Shown here: positions 1-8,850 of the stretch, in pieces
Layout of the letters: every line of letters begins with the position of its first letter
Numbering within the stretch: the first letter of the stretch is position 1
Source: Telmatospirillum sp.
Lineage (GTDB): Bacteria > Pseudomonadota > Alphaproteobacteria > Rhodospirillales > Magnetospirillaceae
Length of the DNA: 62,367 nucleotides
NCBI GenBank assembly: GCA_031291415.1
Contig: JARLJB010000310.1
Coordinates: 1-62,367, forward strand
Direction of reading: 5' to 3'
Program-made: the position numbers and the translations under genes
Notes under the pieces: generated by a model
Told to the model about the DNA's origin: nothing
The model's input: only the letters and a program-made list of their open reading frames with translations
Database searches by the model: none

Positions 1-141
1 ATCGTGAGATGACCGTCATTGACCTGCTGGGAAGGTGCCACCCCCTGGCCGACATCGCGTCGGAACAGATGGCCGGAAACGGATCGGAATGGGTGGCCGG
101 AATGCGATCGGAATCCCTGGCCGGATAAATCGGAATCCGCA
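1..141. mobile_element. Remnant of an insertion-sequence end with a 24-bp tandem array (IS21-like)
   Basis: Four head-to-tail copies of a 24-bp unit start at 46, 70, 94 and 118. Each begins TGGCCG and carries a second TCGGAA-type block about 12 bp in; the two central copies agree best (TGGCCGGAATGCGATCGGAA type). Multiple short terminal repeats of this sort are typical of IS21-family ends, next to the transposase gene. Only a few non-matching codons lie to the left, so no transposase can be called here. The array is certain; the family assignment is from resemblance only. It marks the left edge of the accessory island. Confidence 0.45.
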
Positions 142-398
142 CTACGACCGCCTCGGCGACGACCCGCACCGCGCCATCTACGATGACGCCGCGCTCACCT
201 CCGATGGTGCCCGGACCGGAACCGGCCGAGCCCAAAGGAGACGAAGGGTAGCCATATCTATATACGGCTTTTGCGGTTCTTGCGCAATATCTGGTAGAAA
301 AAAATGTTGAAGACACCATCCTCTGTAGGCTGCGACGAAAATTAGGATCATGCGCTCAGAGAACCCCGAGGCTGTACCCCTAAAGCGCCGTCTGCCAG
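142..398. other. Gene-free stretch at the island edge
   Basis: No convincing reading frame or RNA gene is visible between the tandem array and the small frame starting at 399. Base composition is patchy (an AT-rich stretch near 250-360), as expected of degraded or recombined DNA at the border of a mobile region. Confidence 0.4.
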
Positions 399-575
399 GT
401 GACATCGTGGCGCGACCCGCGCCAGAAGGCGCAACTTGGTCGAGAGTTTACTGTGCTGGATGAAAATTTGGAGGGAGGTCGAGCCCTAAGCGACATCGGA
501 GACCTCCTGGCAGTAGAGAAGGCCGACGGTATAACAATGCGTCTAGAAAGCCGTGCGATCAAAGGGCGGGCGTGA
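399..575 (+). CDS. Possible small protein, 58 aa, convergent with jetD
   Basis: A GTG-initiated frame follows an in-frame TAA and runs 58 codons. Its composition looks protein-like (TSWRDPRQKAQLG near the start, LSDIGDLLAVEKADG in the middle). It converges on jetD and overlaps the jetD 3' end by 17 bp. No Shine-Dalgarno sequence or known domain is recognised. It may be the remnant of a gene lost when the island formed. Existence is uncertain. Confidence 0.25.
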   Translation: MTSWRDPRQKAQLGREFTVLDENLEGGRALSDIGDLLAVEKADGITMRLESRAIKGRA

Positions 576-1734
576 CGGGGTCAAGTTCCTCCTGCTCGAG
601 TAAGTAGGCTTCCGGACCGGCGAGGAAGGTAGCGAGGTTGGCCACGACGCTGCCTTCAATGTCGATGCGGAACACCGGTTTACCTGCGGTCAGTTTTCCT
701 GAGCGCCGAGCCAGGTCAGCGTCCATGCGGTGCAGGAACAATCGTCGGCCGACAGCCGCCAACGCATGTTCGATGCGATAAGCGATCTTGATGCCACCGG
801 CGTCAATGTCTCCCCAGTGATAGACAGGACAGGGGACGGCGCGGGCCAGTGCGAGCAAGCAATCCAGCGTGGCATTACTGGGAAAGCCGCCAGTGTAAAG
901 GATAATGCCTTCACCGGGGACCTCTCGGACCTGCCGGTTGAAGCTGGCGAGGTTTTCAATGGTCAGAATCCAGGGCGGAGTGCCCACCACACCCAGGCCG
1001 GCGACCATGTCGGGAGCGATGCCGATATAGGGCTTGGCTGGCAGCGGTTGCCCCCGGAAGCTGACCGGTCCGGCCAGAAGACACGGTTGGGGGTACCGGG
1101 CGATGCCGTGGCCAGCCAGCACCTCTTCGGAATCCATTTCTTCGGGAAATTCCTCAACCCGACGCAGCAGGTCGGCGATCTTGCCCTGATGGCATTCGAC
1201 GAATTTCGAGTCTCCGGTGGCGCGTCGGGAGAAGGTTCGGAGATCCAGCCCATCCAGCCGACCATCGACCAGGATGGCGACTGCCAACAGGCAGCGCTCG
1301 GCAACCAGGAGGTTGCCCACATCGAGTCCGAGATATGGCCGGCCCCGGCCCCAGTTGTCCATCAAGGTGAGCAGCAGCGGTTCCATGCCTGCGGGTAGCT
1401 TCGGCAACCGGGCGCGCAGATCCGCCACGGCGGCGGCGGCGATTTGCGCTTTGGGGGTGCGGGCGATCAACCGATAGAGGGCGGCCGCATCGGTCAGCAC
1501 CACCCGGGTGATTAGGTGGCGGCTGTCGTTTCTGCCCCATTCCAGCGCCACCGCCCCGGCCGTCTCTGCCGCTCTGAGACGCGCATAGAGCTCCTCGCGG
1601 TCGTCGGCTAGCCAGGATCGCTCGGCCATGCGGACCATCACCCGATTGGTGCGCTCTGCTTCCGCCTTCTCCTCAACCAGGGTCAGCAGTTTGCCGAGTA
1701 TTCGGTCGGCTTCCATCCGCCCGGCGCTAGGCAT
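559..1734 (-). CDS. jetD: Wadjet anti-plasmid system nuclease subunit JetD (DUF3322/DUF2220)
   Basis: 391 aa. The C-terminal half has the Toprim-like core of JetD/DUF2220: an acidic TIENLASFN strand followed by YHWGDIDAGGIKIAYRI around residues 305-320, supplying the metal-binding DxD. The N-terminal half matches the arm region (DUF3322). In Wadjet systems JetD is the nuclease that cleaves circular DNA after loop extrusion by JetABC. Its ATG overlaps the jetC stop codon by 8 bp, indicating translational coupling as last gene of the operon. Length is normal and no key residue is visibly missing, so the subunit looks functional. Confidence 0.93.
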   Translation of the reverse strand: MPSAGRMEADRILGKLLTLVEEKAEAERTNRVMVRMAERSWLADDREELYARLRAAETAGAVALEWGRNDSRHLITRVVLTDAAALYRLIARTPKAQIAAAAVADLRARLPKLPAGMEPLLLTLMDNWGRGRPYLGLDVGNLLVAERCLLAVAILVDGRLDGLDLRTFSRRATGDSKFVECHQGKIADLLRRVEEFPEEMDSEEVLAGHGIARYPQPCLLAGPVSFRGQPLPAKPYIGIAPDMVAGLGVVGTPPWILTIENLASFNRQVREVPGEGIILYTGGFPSNATLDCLLALARAVPCPVYHWGDIDAGGIKIAYRIEHALAAVGRRLFLHRMDADLARRSGKLTAGKPVFRIDIEGSVVANLATFLAGPEAYLLEQEELDPVTPAL

Positions 1735-4700
1735 CCGTTATCTCGGCGATCCGGGCACGGAAGCCTTCGATGCCGACATGGTCCGGGTTGATGCCGGCAA
1801 TCTGCTCTTGGGCATAGGGCGTGGGGAACTCGCTGTCCAGATAAACAGTTTGGTTCACCAGGTCCTTGTTCACCGAAACGATGCAGTCGAGCACCTCGGT
1901 GAAGGTGGGACGCTTGTCCTCGGGGGCGGCCAGGATCAGCTGCAGCCCGAGATCCTTGAAGAAACGGATCAGCGACTGGGTGGTGGTGATGTCCAGCTTG
2001 TTGAACGCTTCGTCGAAGAGCACCAAGCCCATGCCGGACGGCTCGCCGTTGGGATGGCCGCCGGGGTAATAAGCCAGCGCCATGGAAGCGGCGATAGCGA
2101 CATAGAAGGGTGCCTGGCCTTCACCGCCGGAGCCGACGGTGGCGCGGGCGCTGAGACTGATCAGGCCCTTGCTCTTCCTCTCCTGCTCGTCGACCTCCAG
2201 GGAGTCATCCTCCTCGGTGGTGGCCGGCCGCATATAAAGATCAAAGGTATAGTAGTTGCGGTAGTCCTCCATGCCTTCGCCGCCGGTGTTATCGAGGTAC
2301 TCGTTCAATTCGTCCATGGCGGCCTGAAGGACGAGATCGCCGCTCCGGCCTTCGACGATGGCCTGGGCTTGTTCAGGATTGGTGCCGACCTCCATGGCCA
2401 AACGGCGCAGCCGGTCATAGCGGCTGTCCGCCTTTTTGCCGAATTTGTAGAATTGGCCGGTGAACTTGTGGCGGCGCAGCTGGCTGTTCAGCGTTTTCAG
2501 CTGGGCGTCCAACTTCTGGAATCTGCCATTGAGGTTTACCAGCAGATCCTCCTTGAGCGTCAGATACATCTCCCGCTCGGCGGATTCGGCCATTTCCCTA
2601 TGCTCGCGTAGCTCATTTTGCTGCAATTTGCTGTGCTGCAGGATGACCCAGTGATAGTCAAAGGTGTAGGGCTGGTCGTCGGACATTGGGCGTTCGATGC
2701 CGTAGTCGCGTAGATATTGGTCGAAAGCGGAACGGGCATTATTGGCCAGCCTGGTGATCCGCTCGTCGATCTTTTCCAGTGCCGTCTCGTGTTCCTTGAT
2801 AGCGGGCTCGTAGGCGGATGCCGCTGAAAAACTGACGCGCCAGCCGAGATAGGGATTGGTCGTTCCCCGAAATCCCCTGAACACCTCCTTCACTTCCGGC
2901 GCCGCCCACCTGAGAGCGACCTGCAACGTCTCGTCATCGAGCTTCAGCGTCTGACGCTTGCTCTTGACGGCCTCGCGCAGGGAGACTCTGGCCGCCTTGG
3001 CGGCAGCTTCGACTCGGGCCTGAACCTGGATGGCGGCACGCACAGTTTTGCCAACCTCATCGAGATCCTCCTTCCGTTCGCCCATCTCGCTCTTTAAGGC
3101 CTCGATTTCGGCGACCAATACGGTGTCCTCTTCCGACAACACCGCCTGTTTGCGGCGCTCGGTGTCCTTCATCTGGCGGCGGATTTCGTCGTAGCGGAAG
3201 CTGGCGCCATCGAGATCGGTCTTGTAACTGGCGAGGTTTTCAGCGGCGCGGGAAGCCTGTTCGAGCAAGGTCTTCTCGCGCACCAACCGAGCAATCTCGC
3301 CTTTGAGCCGGGTCGCCTCCTCGTGCAGGCTGGCCGCGGCCGAGCCGTCCTGGCGGCCCAGGATGGGCGTCAGATCTTGGTTGACCGAGAAGGCAAGGCC
3401 GGCAGTGGCCCGACCGTCGCGCATGATGGCCCGATTTGCCCTTTCCAATTCGGCCACGGTTTCCACCATCTTCACGCCACCCAGGTGGCTGCAGATGAGC
3501 GCCTGGGCATGGGGGTCGTCCGTTTTCAGTACCGTTGCCAGGCTGTCTGTCGCCAGCTTGATGTCCACTTCGCGGGTGCGGCTGGTCTTGACCAGGCGGA
3601 TTCTGTGCAAACCGTGGCGGTTGCGGTTGGCGAAGAGGATTTCGTTGGCCTGGTTGAGATAGCGTGGATCGACAATGACGGCTTCCCGGAACAGGCCGAG
3701 GAGCGATTCGGCGGCGAACTGCCAGTCCTTATCGACTGGTTCCACCACGTCACAAAGCACCAACGCCTCGATACCGGCGTCCCTCAGTAGGCGCAGATAG
3801 GCGTCCGTGTGGGAAGAAAGGGGCGTTGCCCCGGCGGCGGCCCGCTTGGCATTCTCCTCGGCCAAGTCGCGGCGCTTGCGTAGATCGGCCAATTCGGTCA
3901 CTCGGTCGTCGATTTGCGGACGCAGTCGCTCCGGCAACTCGGCCAGCACCTTAAACCGGTCTAGGTGGCCCGTGATCGCGGCGGTATGTTCGGTCAGCCA
4001 TTCCAAACCGGGTTTGGCAAGGAGAACCAGGGCAGCCTGGGCGGCCGCGATAACTGGACTGGTGGACGCCGGAAGGAAGTCATGGGCCTGGGTGAGGTTG
4101 GCCGCCATCTGCAAGGCCTGGCGCACTTGGCGGTCGACATCCTCGACCTCCTTGAGGCGCAGCTTGGCATTCTCCAGCTCGGTAGCGATCTGCTGCAGTT
4201 TCCCCGACACGCCCTTTTCCGCCAGCGTGCTCTCCAGGCGGCGCAGTTCGGCTTCCGACCTCTCCAGTTCCCTTTTGAGGCTCTGTTCGATGGTCTCCTG
4301 TTCCCGCAATTTGACATTGGCATCGACCAGGGCATTCCCTTGGCGGCGCAGTTCAAAACGGGCGCGTTCGGTTCGGGCGCAGGCCAGTCCCCAGCGATTG
4401 GCGGCGCGGTCGATGACCTCGGCGCCCCAGTCGTCATACCTCTTACGCACGGTGGTCAGGCGCTTGAGCTTCTCCTCGATCTGCCGCACCGCCTCGGCGA
4501 GGTAGCGCCAGCGGCCGATGGCATCGCGCACCCGCTCGACCTCCAACGGATCCGGCTCCAGGATGTAAGTGCGGACGAATTGGGTGGGGTCAAAGATGGG
4601 TTTGAACGCCACCGCGTTGGAGAAGGCGTGCAGGAAGTGGCGCGTGTCCGGTTGCCGGCCGTGTTTACGCATTTCGGCCAGCATATCGGTGACAAATTTT

Positions 4701-5236
4701 TCGGCGCTGTGACGATAGAAACGCACCGCCGGACAGGCCTGTTTAAGCCCTTTTTCGATGTCATCCCAACGTTTGATGACGCGGCCGTGTTCGTCTTCCT
4801 CCATGGTGTGGTCGACAGAGAACTGATAGCCGGGGGCGATGAACCGGGACAGGACCTGTTCGCGGGAATCCTCGACACGCGCCGACATGGCTAAGCCGAC
4901 AGTGATGTCGTGGCGGCTGCCGTCGCGCCGTTCTTCGGAAAACACCAGAGCCAGCACCGTTTCGCAAGAGGAGCGCACCGGTTCGCCGCCGTCATTTTTG
5001 GGCACGATGTAGCCCAGGCAATAGTCGAGGATCTTGCGATCAGACTTGCCGCTGGCCGAGGCGTTGGTGTGGACGTGCCGGTGACTGGCCGCACAGATCA
5101 CAGTCTGAATGGCGTCTTCCAGCGAGGTCTTGCCGGACCCGGTCGGGCCGATGAAGGCGGTCGCTTCCCGGATGTCGATATCCTTGGCCCTGACCAGATA
5201 CCAGTTGATGGCGCTGATACGCGTCAGCTTATACAT
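1727..5236 (-). CDS. jetC: Wadjet SMC/MukB-like ATPase JetC
   Basis: About 1169 aa. The N-terminus carries Walker A (FIGPTGSGKTS, about residues 28-38). Two long coiled-coil arms flank a hinge in the middle. The C-terminus has the ABC signature (GSGGEGQ, about 1035) and Walker B (LVLFDEAFNKLD, about 1070). This is the motor that extrudes loops on small circular DNA. Two ATGs are possible, at 5242 and 5236; the second is preferred because GAGGAGG lies 6 nt upstream of it. It overlaps the jetB stop by 8 bp. Both ATPase half-sites are intact. Confidence 0.95.
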   Translation of the reverse strand: MYKLTRISAINWYLVRAKDIDIREATAFIGPTGSGKTSLEDAIQTVICAASHRHVHTNASASGKSDRKILDYCLGYIVPKNDGGEPVRSSCETVLALVFSEERRDGSRHDITVGLAMSARVEDSREQVLSRFIAPGYQFSVDHTMEEDEHGRVIKRWDDIEKGLKQACPAVRFYRHSAEKFVTDMLAEMRKHGRQPDTRHFLHAFSNAVAFKPIFDPTQFVRTYILEPDPLEVERVRDAIGRWRYLAEAVRQIEEKLKRLTTVRKRYDDWGAEVIDRAANRWGLACARTERARFELRRQGNALVDANVKLREQETIEQSLKRELERSEAELRRLESTLAEKGVSGKLQQIATELENAKLRLKEVEDVDRQVRQALQMAANLTQAHDFLPASTSPVIAAAQAALVLLAKPGLEWLTEHTAAITGHLDRFKVLAELPERLRPQIDDRVTELADLRKRRDLAEENAKRAAAGATPLSSHTDAYLRLLRDAGIEALVLCDVVEPVDKDWQFAAESLLGLFREAVIVDPRYLNQANEILFANRNRHGLHRIRLVKTSRTREVDIKLATDSLATVLKTDDPHAQALICSHLGGVKMVETVAELERANRAIMRDGRATAGLAFSVNQDLTPILGRQDGSAAASLHEEATRLKGEIARLVREKTLLEQASRAAENLASYKTDLDGASFRYDEIRRQMKDTERRKQAVLSEEDTVLVAEIEALKSEMGERKEDLDEVGKTVRAAIQVQARVEAAAKAARVSLREAVKSKRQTLKLDDETLQVALRWAAPEVKEVFRGFRGTTNPYLGWRVSFSAASAYEPAIKEHETALEKIDERITRLANNARSAFDQYLRDYGIERPMSDDQPYTFDYHWVILQHSKLQQNELREHREMAESAEREMYLTLKEDLLVNLNGRFQKLDAQLKTLNSQLRRHKFTGQFYKFGKKADSRYDRLRRLAMEVGTNPEQAQAIVEGRSGDLVLQAAMDELNEYLDNTGGEGMEDYRNYYTFDLYMRPATTEEDDSLEVDEQERKSKGLISLSARATVGSGGEGQAPFYVAIAASMALAYYPGGHPNGEPSGMGLVLFDEAFNKLDITTTQSLIRFFKDLGLQLILAAPEDKRPTFTEVLDCIVSVNKDLVNQTVYLDSEFPTPYAQEQIAGINPDHVGIEGFRARIAEITDA

Positions 5237-5942
5237 CGACATCCTCCTCGGCCTCGGCGGTCTCTTCCACCGGCTCTACCGTCGGCGCAGTTCCAATCTG
5301 AGGCTGCTGTTCCGCCCAATCGGCGACGGCCTGCATGTAGACTTCGGGGCAAGCGACCTCGATACCGGGCAGAATGGTCAGGGAGCGGATCCGCTCGATG
5401 GGGTCCAGTTCACCGATGTGGACGACACCTTTGCGCTCCAACAGCTTGAGGATGGCCATCATTCGGCTTTCCTCCAGTTGAACGTTTGCCACCACGTCCA
5501 GCTTGTCGATCAGGTCGTTGGTGGTGATCTCCACCTCACCTCGGGTCCCCATCTGGTTGGCGCGGAAACCTTCCTCATAAGCCAACTTGATCGTGTAGAG
5601 GACCAAGGTCTCATCCTTTTTGAGCCGCGATGCCTGCCAGTCGTAGCGCTTCTTGTCGATTCCCGGGACGCGCAGGGCGATCATGCGGGAACGCGGGTCG
5701 AAATGAAATTCCAAGCCCATGGCCGAAAAATAGCGCCGGAAAAACTCCTGATAATCCGGGCAGGCCATGATGTTGTAGCTCCGCGCCAGGTGGTTCTGGT
5801 GCGGATAGATGCACTGGCGAGACATCAACACCTGGATGCAGCGGGTAACTTCCTCCTCCGTGGGAGGCTCGGGAATGCCGCGTCCGGGCCGATAGGTGTC
5901 CGCTTTGTCCAGAAGATCTTGGAGATCTCTCAACTCCGGCAT
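5229..5942 (-). CDS. jetB: Wadjet KITE/MukE-like subunit JetB (DUF4194)
   Basis: 237 aa, the usual size of JetB. It contains winged-helix-like segments (for example TTNDLIDKLDVVANVQLEESRMMAILKLLERKGVVHI, abbreviated here to its key part NDLIDKLDVV) and an acidic C-terminal tail rich in Glu and Val. KITE subunits bridge the kleisin JetA and the JetC heads. The start lies 2 nt after the jetA stop and is preceded by AAGGGG, so it is tightly coupled to jetA. The family call is supported by position in a complete jetABCD operon as much as by sequence. Confidence 0.9.
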   Translation of the reverse strand: MPELRDLQDLLDKADTYRPGRGIPEPPTEEEVTRCIQVLMSRQCIYPHQNHLARSYNIMACPDYQEFFRRYFSAMGLEFHFDPRSRMIALRVPGIDKKRYDWQASRLKKDETLVLYTIKLAYEEGFRANQMGTRGEVEITTNDLIDKLDVVANVQLEESRMMAILKLLERKGVVHIGELDPIERIRSLTILPGIEVACPEVYMQAVADWAEQQPQIGTAPTVEPVEETAEAEEDVDV

Positions 5943-5944
5943 GG

Positions 5945-7381
5945 TCAGGCCCCTTTTCGGACGCGAGCAATCTGGAAATCAGGGAAATCGAGCCACTCGT
6001 TGGCGGCCCGGGATCCCAGCGGCGTAACGCTATATTGCTGGCCGACCGTGCCATCGAACATGAATGGCACGTCGCGCAGGCGCTGGAACACGATGAAGTC
6101 ATCGACCGTGATCACTTCGATCTCGCTGCCAAGAATGCTGTCGCGGCCAGCGAGCACTTTGGCGAGGAAGTCGCGCACGCGCTGGGGCGACACCGCCACT
6201 CGGCGGGCGTACTCAAGCTTGGCCTGTCGGAAGGCTTCGAGCGCTGGGTCCATCGGCACCTCGCGGTAGCGAGACCGCTCAATCTCGCGCCGACTTTGGC
6301 GCTGGGTGTAGAGGATGTCGCCACCAAGTAGGGGAGCCAGCAGCAGAATGTTCGGATCCATCACCACCTCGGCGTCGAGCGGCAAGCTGGTTGCCCCAAG
6401 GTTGCGGATGGCTCGGGTGGCACGGTCGATGGCGCCGCCGTCGTGGCGGTCCATGTAGCGGACAATCGTGTGGATCTTGCGTTCAATCCGTATTTGCGTC
6501 TCGCCGATGACGTCGAGTTGGCGGTCGATGGTGTCGAAGACGTGATAGACGTCCTGCAGCTCACGGCGGATGCGGGCCTCTGCGTCGGCGATGTCCCCGG
6601 CCCGGCCCTCGCGGACATAGGCGTGACCCAGGCGGGACGTCAGCAGGGCGTCGCTCTCGATATCACCGACCCGCTCGATGATCTGGTGGCGGAAGCGGAA
6701 GGGGTTGTTTTTGGTTTTGAGGGTCTTGTAGTCGGCAATCAGCATCTTCGACACGAATTCGTCGAAGAAGGTGCAGAACAATGCGCGCAAGCCCTCCTGA
6801 GCGAGAACATGTTCCTCCACCCGACGCATCTGGGCGGCAATGGTGCGCAGATGGTGGGAAAAGTCACGGGCATAAGCCCAGGCATTGAAGATGCATTCCG
6901 ACCGGTCGTCGGGATGTGCAACCGCCGCATCCAGTTGACCAAGGACGTTGAGCACCGCGCCGCCATAGGATCGGGTGTCCCCCGTGATGATTTTTTGGAA
7001 TTCGCGGAGCAGCAGGCGCCCTTCAGGAGCGAGGTCGACCAGCTTACGGAAGCGGTCGCGCATCTCAACCAGCCAGCCGGAGTCCGTCAGATAGTTGAAA
7101 GTGCGGTATCGCTCGGTGTCCTGGCCCTCGGCTTCCCGCTGCAGGCGACGGAATTCCTGGGGTGACAGATCCACTTCCTCGGCAACCAGCGGGCCATGTT
7201 CACGGCTGTACTGGTCCATAAAATCGCCGATTTCGGCAATGACGTCGGTTTTGCGCGGGGTGTCGCCGATGGCGGCGAAGGTATGGTCGTAGAGGTGGAG
7301 GAGCAAATCGGCATAGAAGCGCCTATTGCCGGCGGCCAGCGGGCGGAAGATCTTTTCGGGGATCTTATCGAACAGTGGCAT
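5945..7381 (-). CDS. jetA: Wadjet kleisin-like subunit JetA (DUF3375-like)
   Basis: About 478 aa from the ATG at 7381 (MPLFDKIPEKIFRPL); a GTG at 7414 would add 11 residues and overlap the preceding gene. It is helical and MukF/kleisin-like, with an N-terminal winged-helix region and a C-terminal part (DDFIVFQRLRDVPFMFDGTVG) typical of JetA. The preferred start is 7 nt downstream of the kfrA-like stop, so all five genes read as one transcript. Domain content (DUF3375, DUF4194, SMC, DUF3322/2220) resembles type I Wadjet; the type call is tentative. Confidence 0.9.
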   Translation of the reverse strand: MPLFDKIPEKIFRPLAAGNRRFYADLLLHLYDHTFAAIGDTPRKTDVIAEIGDFMDQYSREHGPLVAEEVDLSPQEFRRLQREAEGQDTERYRTFNYLTDSGWLVEMRDRFRKLVDLAPEGRLLLREFQKIITGDTRSYGGAVLNVLGQLDAAVAHPDDRSECIFNAWAYARDFSHHLRTIAAQMRRVEEHVLAQEGLRALFCTFFDEFVSKMLIADYKTLKTKNNPFRFRHQIIERVGDIESDALLTSRLGHAYVREGRAGDIADAEARIRRELQDVYHVFDTIDRQLDVIGETQIRIERKIHTIVRYMDRHDGGAIDRATRAIRNLGATSLPLDAEVVMDPNILLLAPLLGGDILYTQRQSRREIERSRYREVPMDPALEAFRQAKLEYARRVAVSPQRVRDFLAKVLAGRDSILGSEIEVITVDDFIVFQRLRDVPFMFDGTVGQQYSVTPLGSRAANEWLDFPDFQIARVRKGA

Positions 7382-7388
7382 CGCGAGC

Positions 7389-8090
7389 CTATCGTTTTTC
7401 GGCGCCGAGGGCACTGTCTTTGAGTGCCCGCAATTCTTGGTTTGCCGCAGACAACTTGGCCTCCAGTCGCATCATTTGGTCGCGGCGATCATCGTCGATG
7501 GCTCGGTGTGCGGCTTCGATCTGGCGCATCTGCTCAGCGTGAAGTTCCGCCGAACGGCGTCGATCGGCGTCGGCGGCGCTGGCTCGCTCTTCGGCAACTT
7601 GCAGACGGGCCCGAAGATCGCCCACGTCAGCCTCCGCGGTTGCAAGCTGCTCTGCCAGGGACTGCGCCTCGTCTCGCGCGTCCTGTAGTTGGGTTGCGGC
7701 CCGGGCTTCGATATCCGCAAGGCGCCGATCCATTTCCTTTTGGACCCGCGCGATGCGCGCGTCGGCGTCCTGTTGGACGGATTTTTGGGTTGTGATTGAA
7801 TTGGCCCGCTCCGTGCGCAGCAAGGTCACCATCGCTGACGCCATGGATTGGCGCAGGTCATTGAGCAGACGAACAGCCTCGGGAGGAAGGTCGATATCTT
7901 CCTCCAAGGGCGCCGAAACAGTTACCACGGCATTCTGGCGCGAATCTCGCCAAGCGTTCAGCAGCGGCAAGATCGCGTTGGGTGAGCCGCCACCGAGCTC
8001 CTCGCGAATCTTGCGCACACTGGGCTTTTCCCCACGCGCGATAAGCGCTTCGGCAGCACTGCCTACAGCTTCGGAGGTAATCTGGGACAT
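7389..8090 (-). CDS. KfrA-like DNA-binding coiled-coil protein heading the Wadjet operon
   Basis: 233 aa from ATG 8090 (GGAG a few nt upstream). Residues 1-55 match the KfrA N-terminal DNA-binding domain: EAVGSAAEALIARGEKPSVRKIREELGGGSPNAI with the hallmark GSPN turn. Residues about 85-225 are a continuous Ala/Glu/Arg-rich coiled coil. KfrA proteins are plasmid-encoded autorepressors that also form filaments. Here the gene directly precedes jetA by 7 nt and follows an elaborate palindromic operator, so it is probably the regulator of the defence operon. A structural role with the SMC complex cannot be excluded. Confidence 0.85.
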   Translation of the reverse strand: MSQITSEAVGSAAEALIARGEKPSVRKIREELGGGSPNAILPLLNAWRDSRQNAVVTVSAPLEEDIDLPPEAVRLLNDLRQSMASAMVTLLRTERANSITTQKSVQQDADARIARVQKEMDRRLADIEARAATQLQDARDEAQSLAEQLATAEADVGDLRARLQVAEERASAADADRRRSAELHAEQMRQIEAAHRAIDDDRRDQMMRLEAKLSAANQELRALKDSALGAEKR

Positions 8091-8112
8091 GACGCTCCAT
8101 GCCAGGAACAGA

Positions 8113-8155
8113 ATAACAGATAACAATATAACAGATAACGTTATCGATATCTAAC
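8113..8155 (-). promoter_or_regulatory. Probable KfrA-type operator/promoter of the Wadjet operon
   Basis: Just upstream of the kfrA-like start lie two exact direct repeats, ATAACAGATAAC at 8113-8124 and 8128-8139 (15 bp apart). The second runs into a perfect 12-bp palindrome GATAACGTTATC at 8134-8145, followed by GATATC and a TAAC that closes a wider dyad with GTTA at 8140. This AT-rich cluster is where an autorepressor would bind. Confidence 0.75.
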
Positions 8156-8235
8156 GTCAATTTTAATATGCCGTCTGCCCCACAACGGCAGCGGACGTTC
8201 ACAAAATAGATTCGCCTATTCAGTCACGGCCATGT

Positions 8236-8850
8236 TCACGGCGACGGTAGCGGCGGGGTCGGGTCGAAGTGTGCCCCGTATAGGGCCATCAGGTCATCGA
8301 CTTCAGTCGGTTTGTTCTTGAATAAGGTTGTCACCATTGTTTTGAAATGGGTCGGGTCGATCCGGTCGAATATGGCATAGCAGATTTGCCCGTCGTTGTG
8401 CCGTGCTCGATAGGCTATCCCGTCGAGGTCAGGGAAATCCGCATGGAGCTCAAGGGCGATACGCCTCGGTTCGGTGTAACTGTCCGAAGAGCCGATGTTT
8501 GAATCGATGCCGTGCCAGAGAAGACCTTCATCGTACAGCTTCGCCAGTTTCAAATCCCGACCGATTGTCAAAACGCTCCAGGCGCGATCATCGACGTAGG
8601 CGCGACGAAGTATGCGCCCCCTTGGCTTGCGCAAGATCGTCTCCGCAAAAGCGCCCTCGATTTTGTCCGCCGCATACATCGTGCGGTATTCGCCACCCGG
8701 CGCGTCGAATCGGTACGCTGGCGGATCGCCCGGCTTGGGGCCGAACCAAACCGGGCCGTTATCCTTGTGGTGGATCCTGATGATCGCGACGCCCTGACGT
8801 AAGACGACGTCCTTCAGCCCGTTCGCGAAGTGTGGCGAAGCAGGGGTCAC
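8236..8850 (-). CDS. RES-domain toxin (NAD-degrading family)
   Basis: 204 aa from a GTG start at 8850 that overlaps the antitoxin stop in a GTGA arrangement. A longer frame to 8979 would run deep into the antitoxin gene and is not used. RES features are visible: VAIIRIHH near residue 22, WFGP..GDPPAYRFDAPGGEYRTMYAA, then EGAFAETIL, and a later DGIAYRARHNDGQICYAIFDR block. RES toxins hydrolyse or phosphorolyse NAD+ and are kept in check by an Xre/DUF2384-type antitoxin, which is the upstream gene here. Confidence 0.87.
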   Translation of the reverse strand: MTPASPHFANGLKDVVLRQGVAIIRIHHKDNGPVWFGPKPGDPPAYRFDAPGGEYRTMYAADKIEGAFAETILRKPRGRILRRAYVDDRAWSVLTIGRDLKLAKLYDEGLLWHGIDSNIGSSDSYTEPRRIALELHADFPDLDGIAYRARHNDGQICYAIFDRIDPTHFKTMVTTLFKNKPTEVDDLMALYGAHFDPTPPLPSP

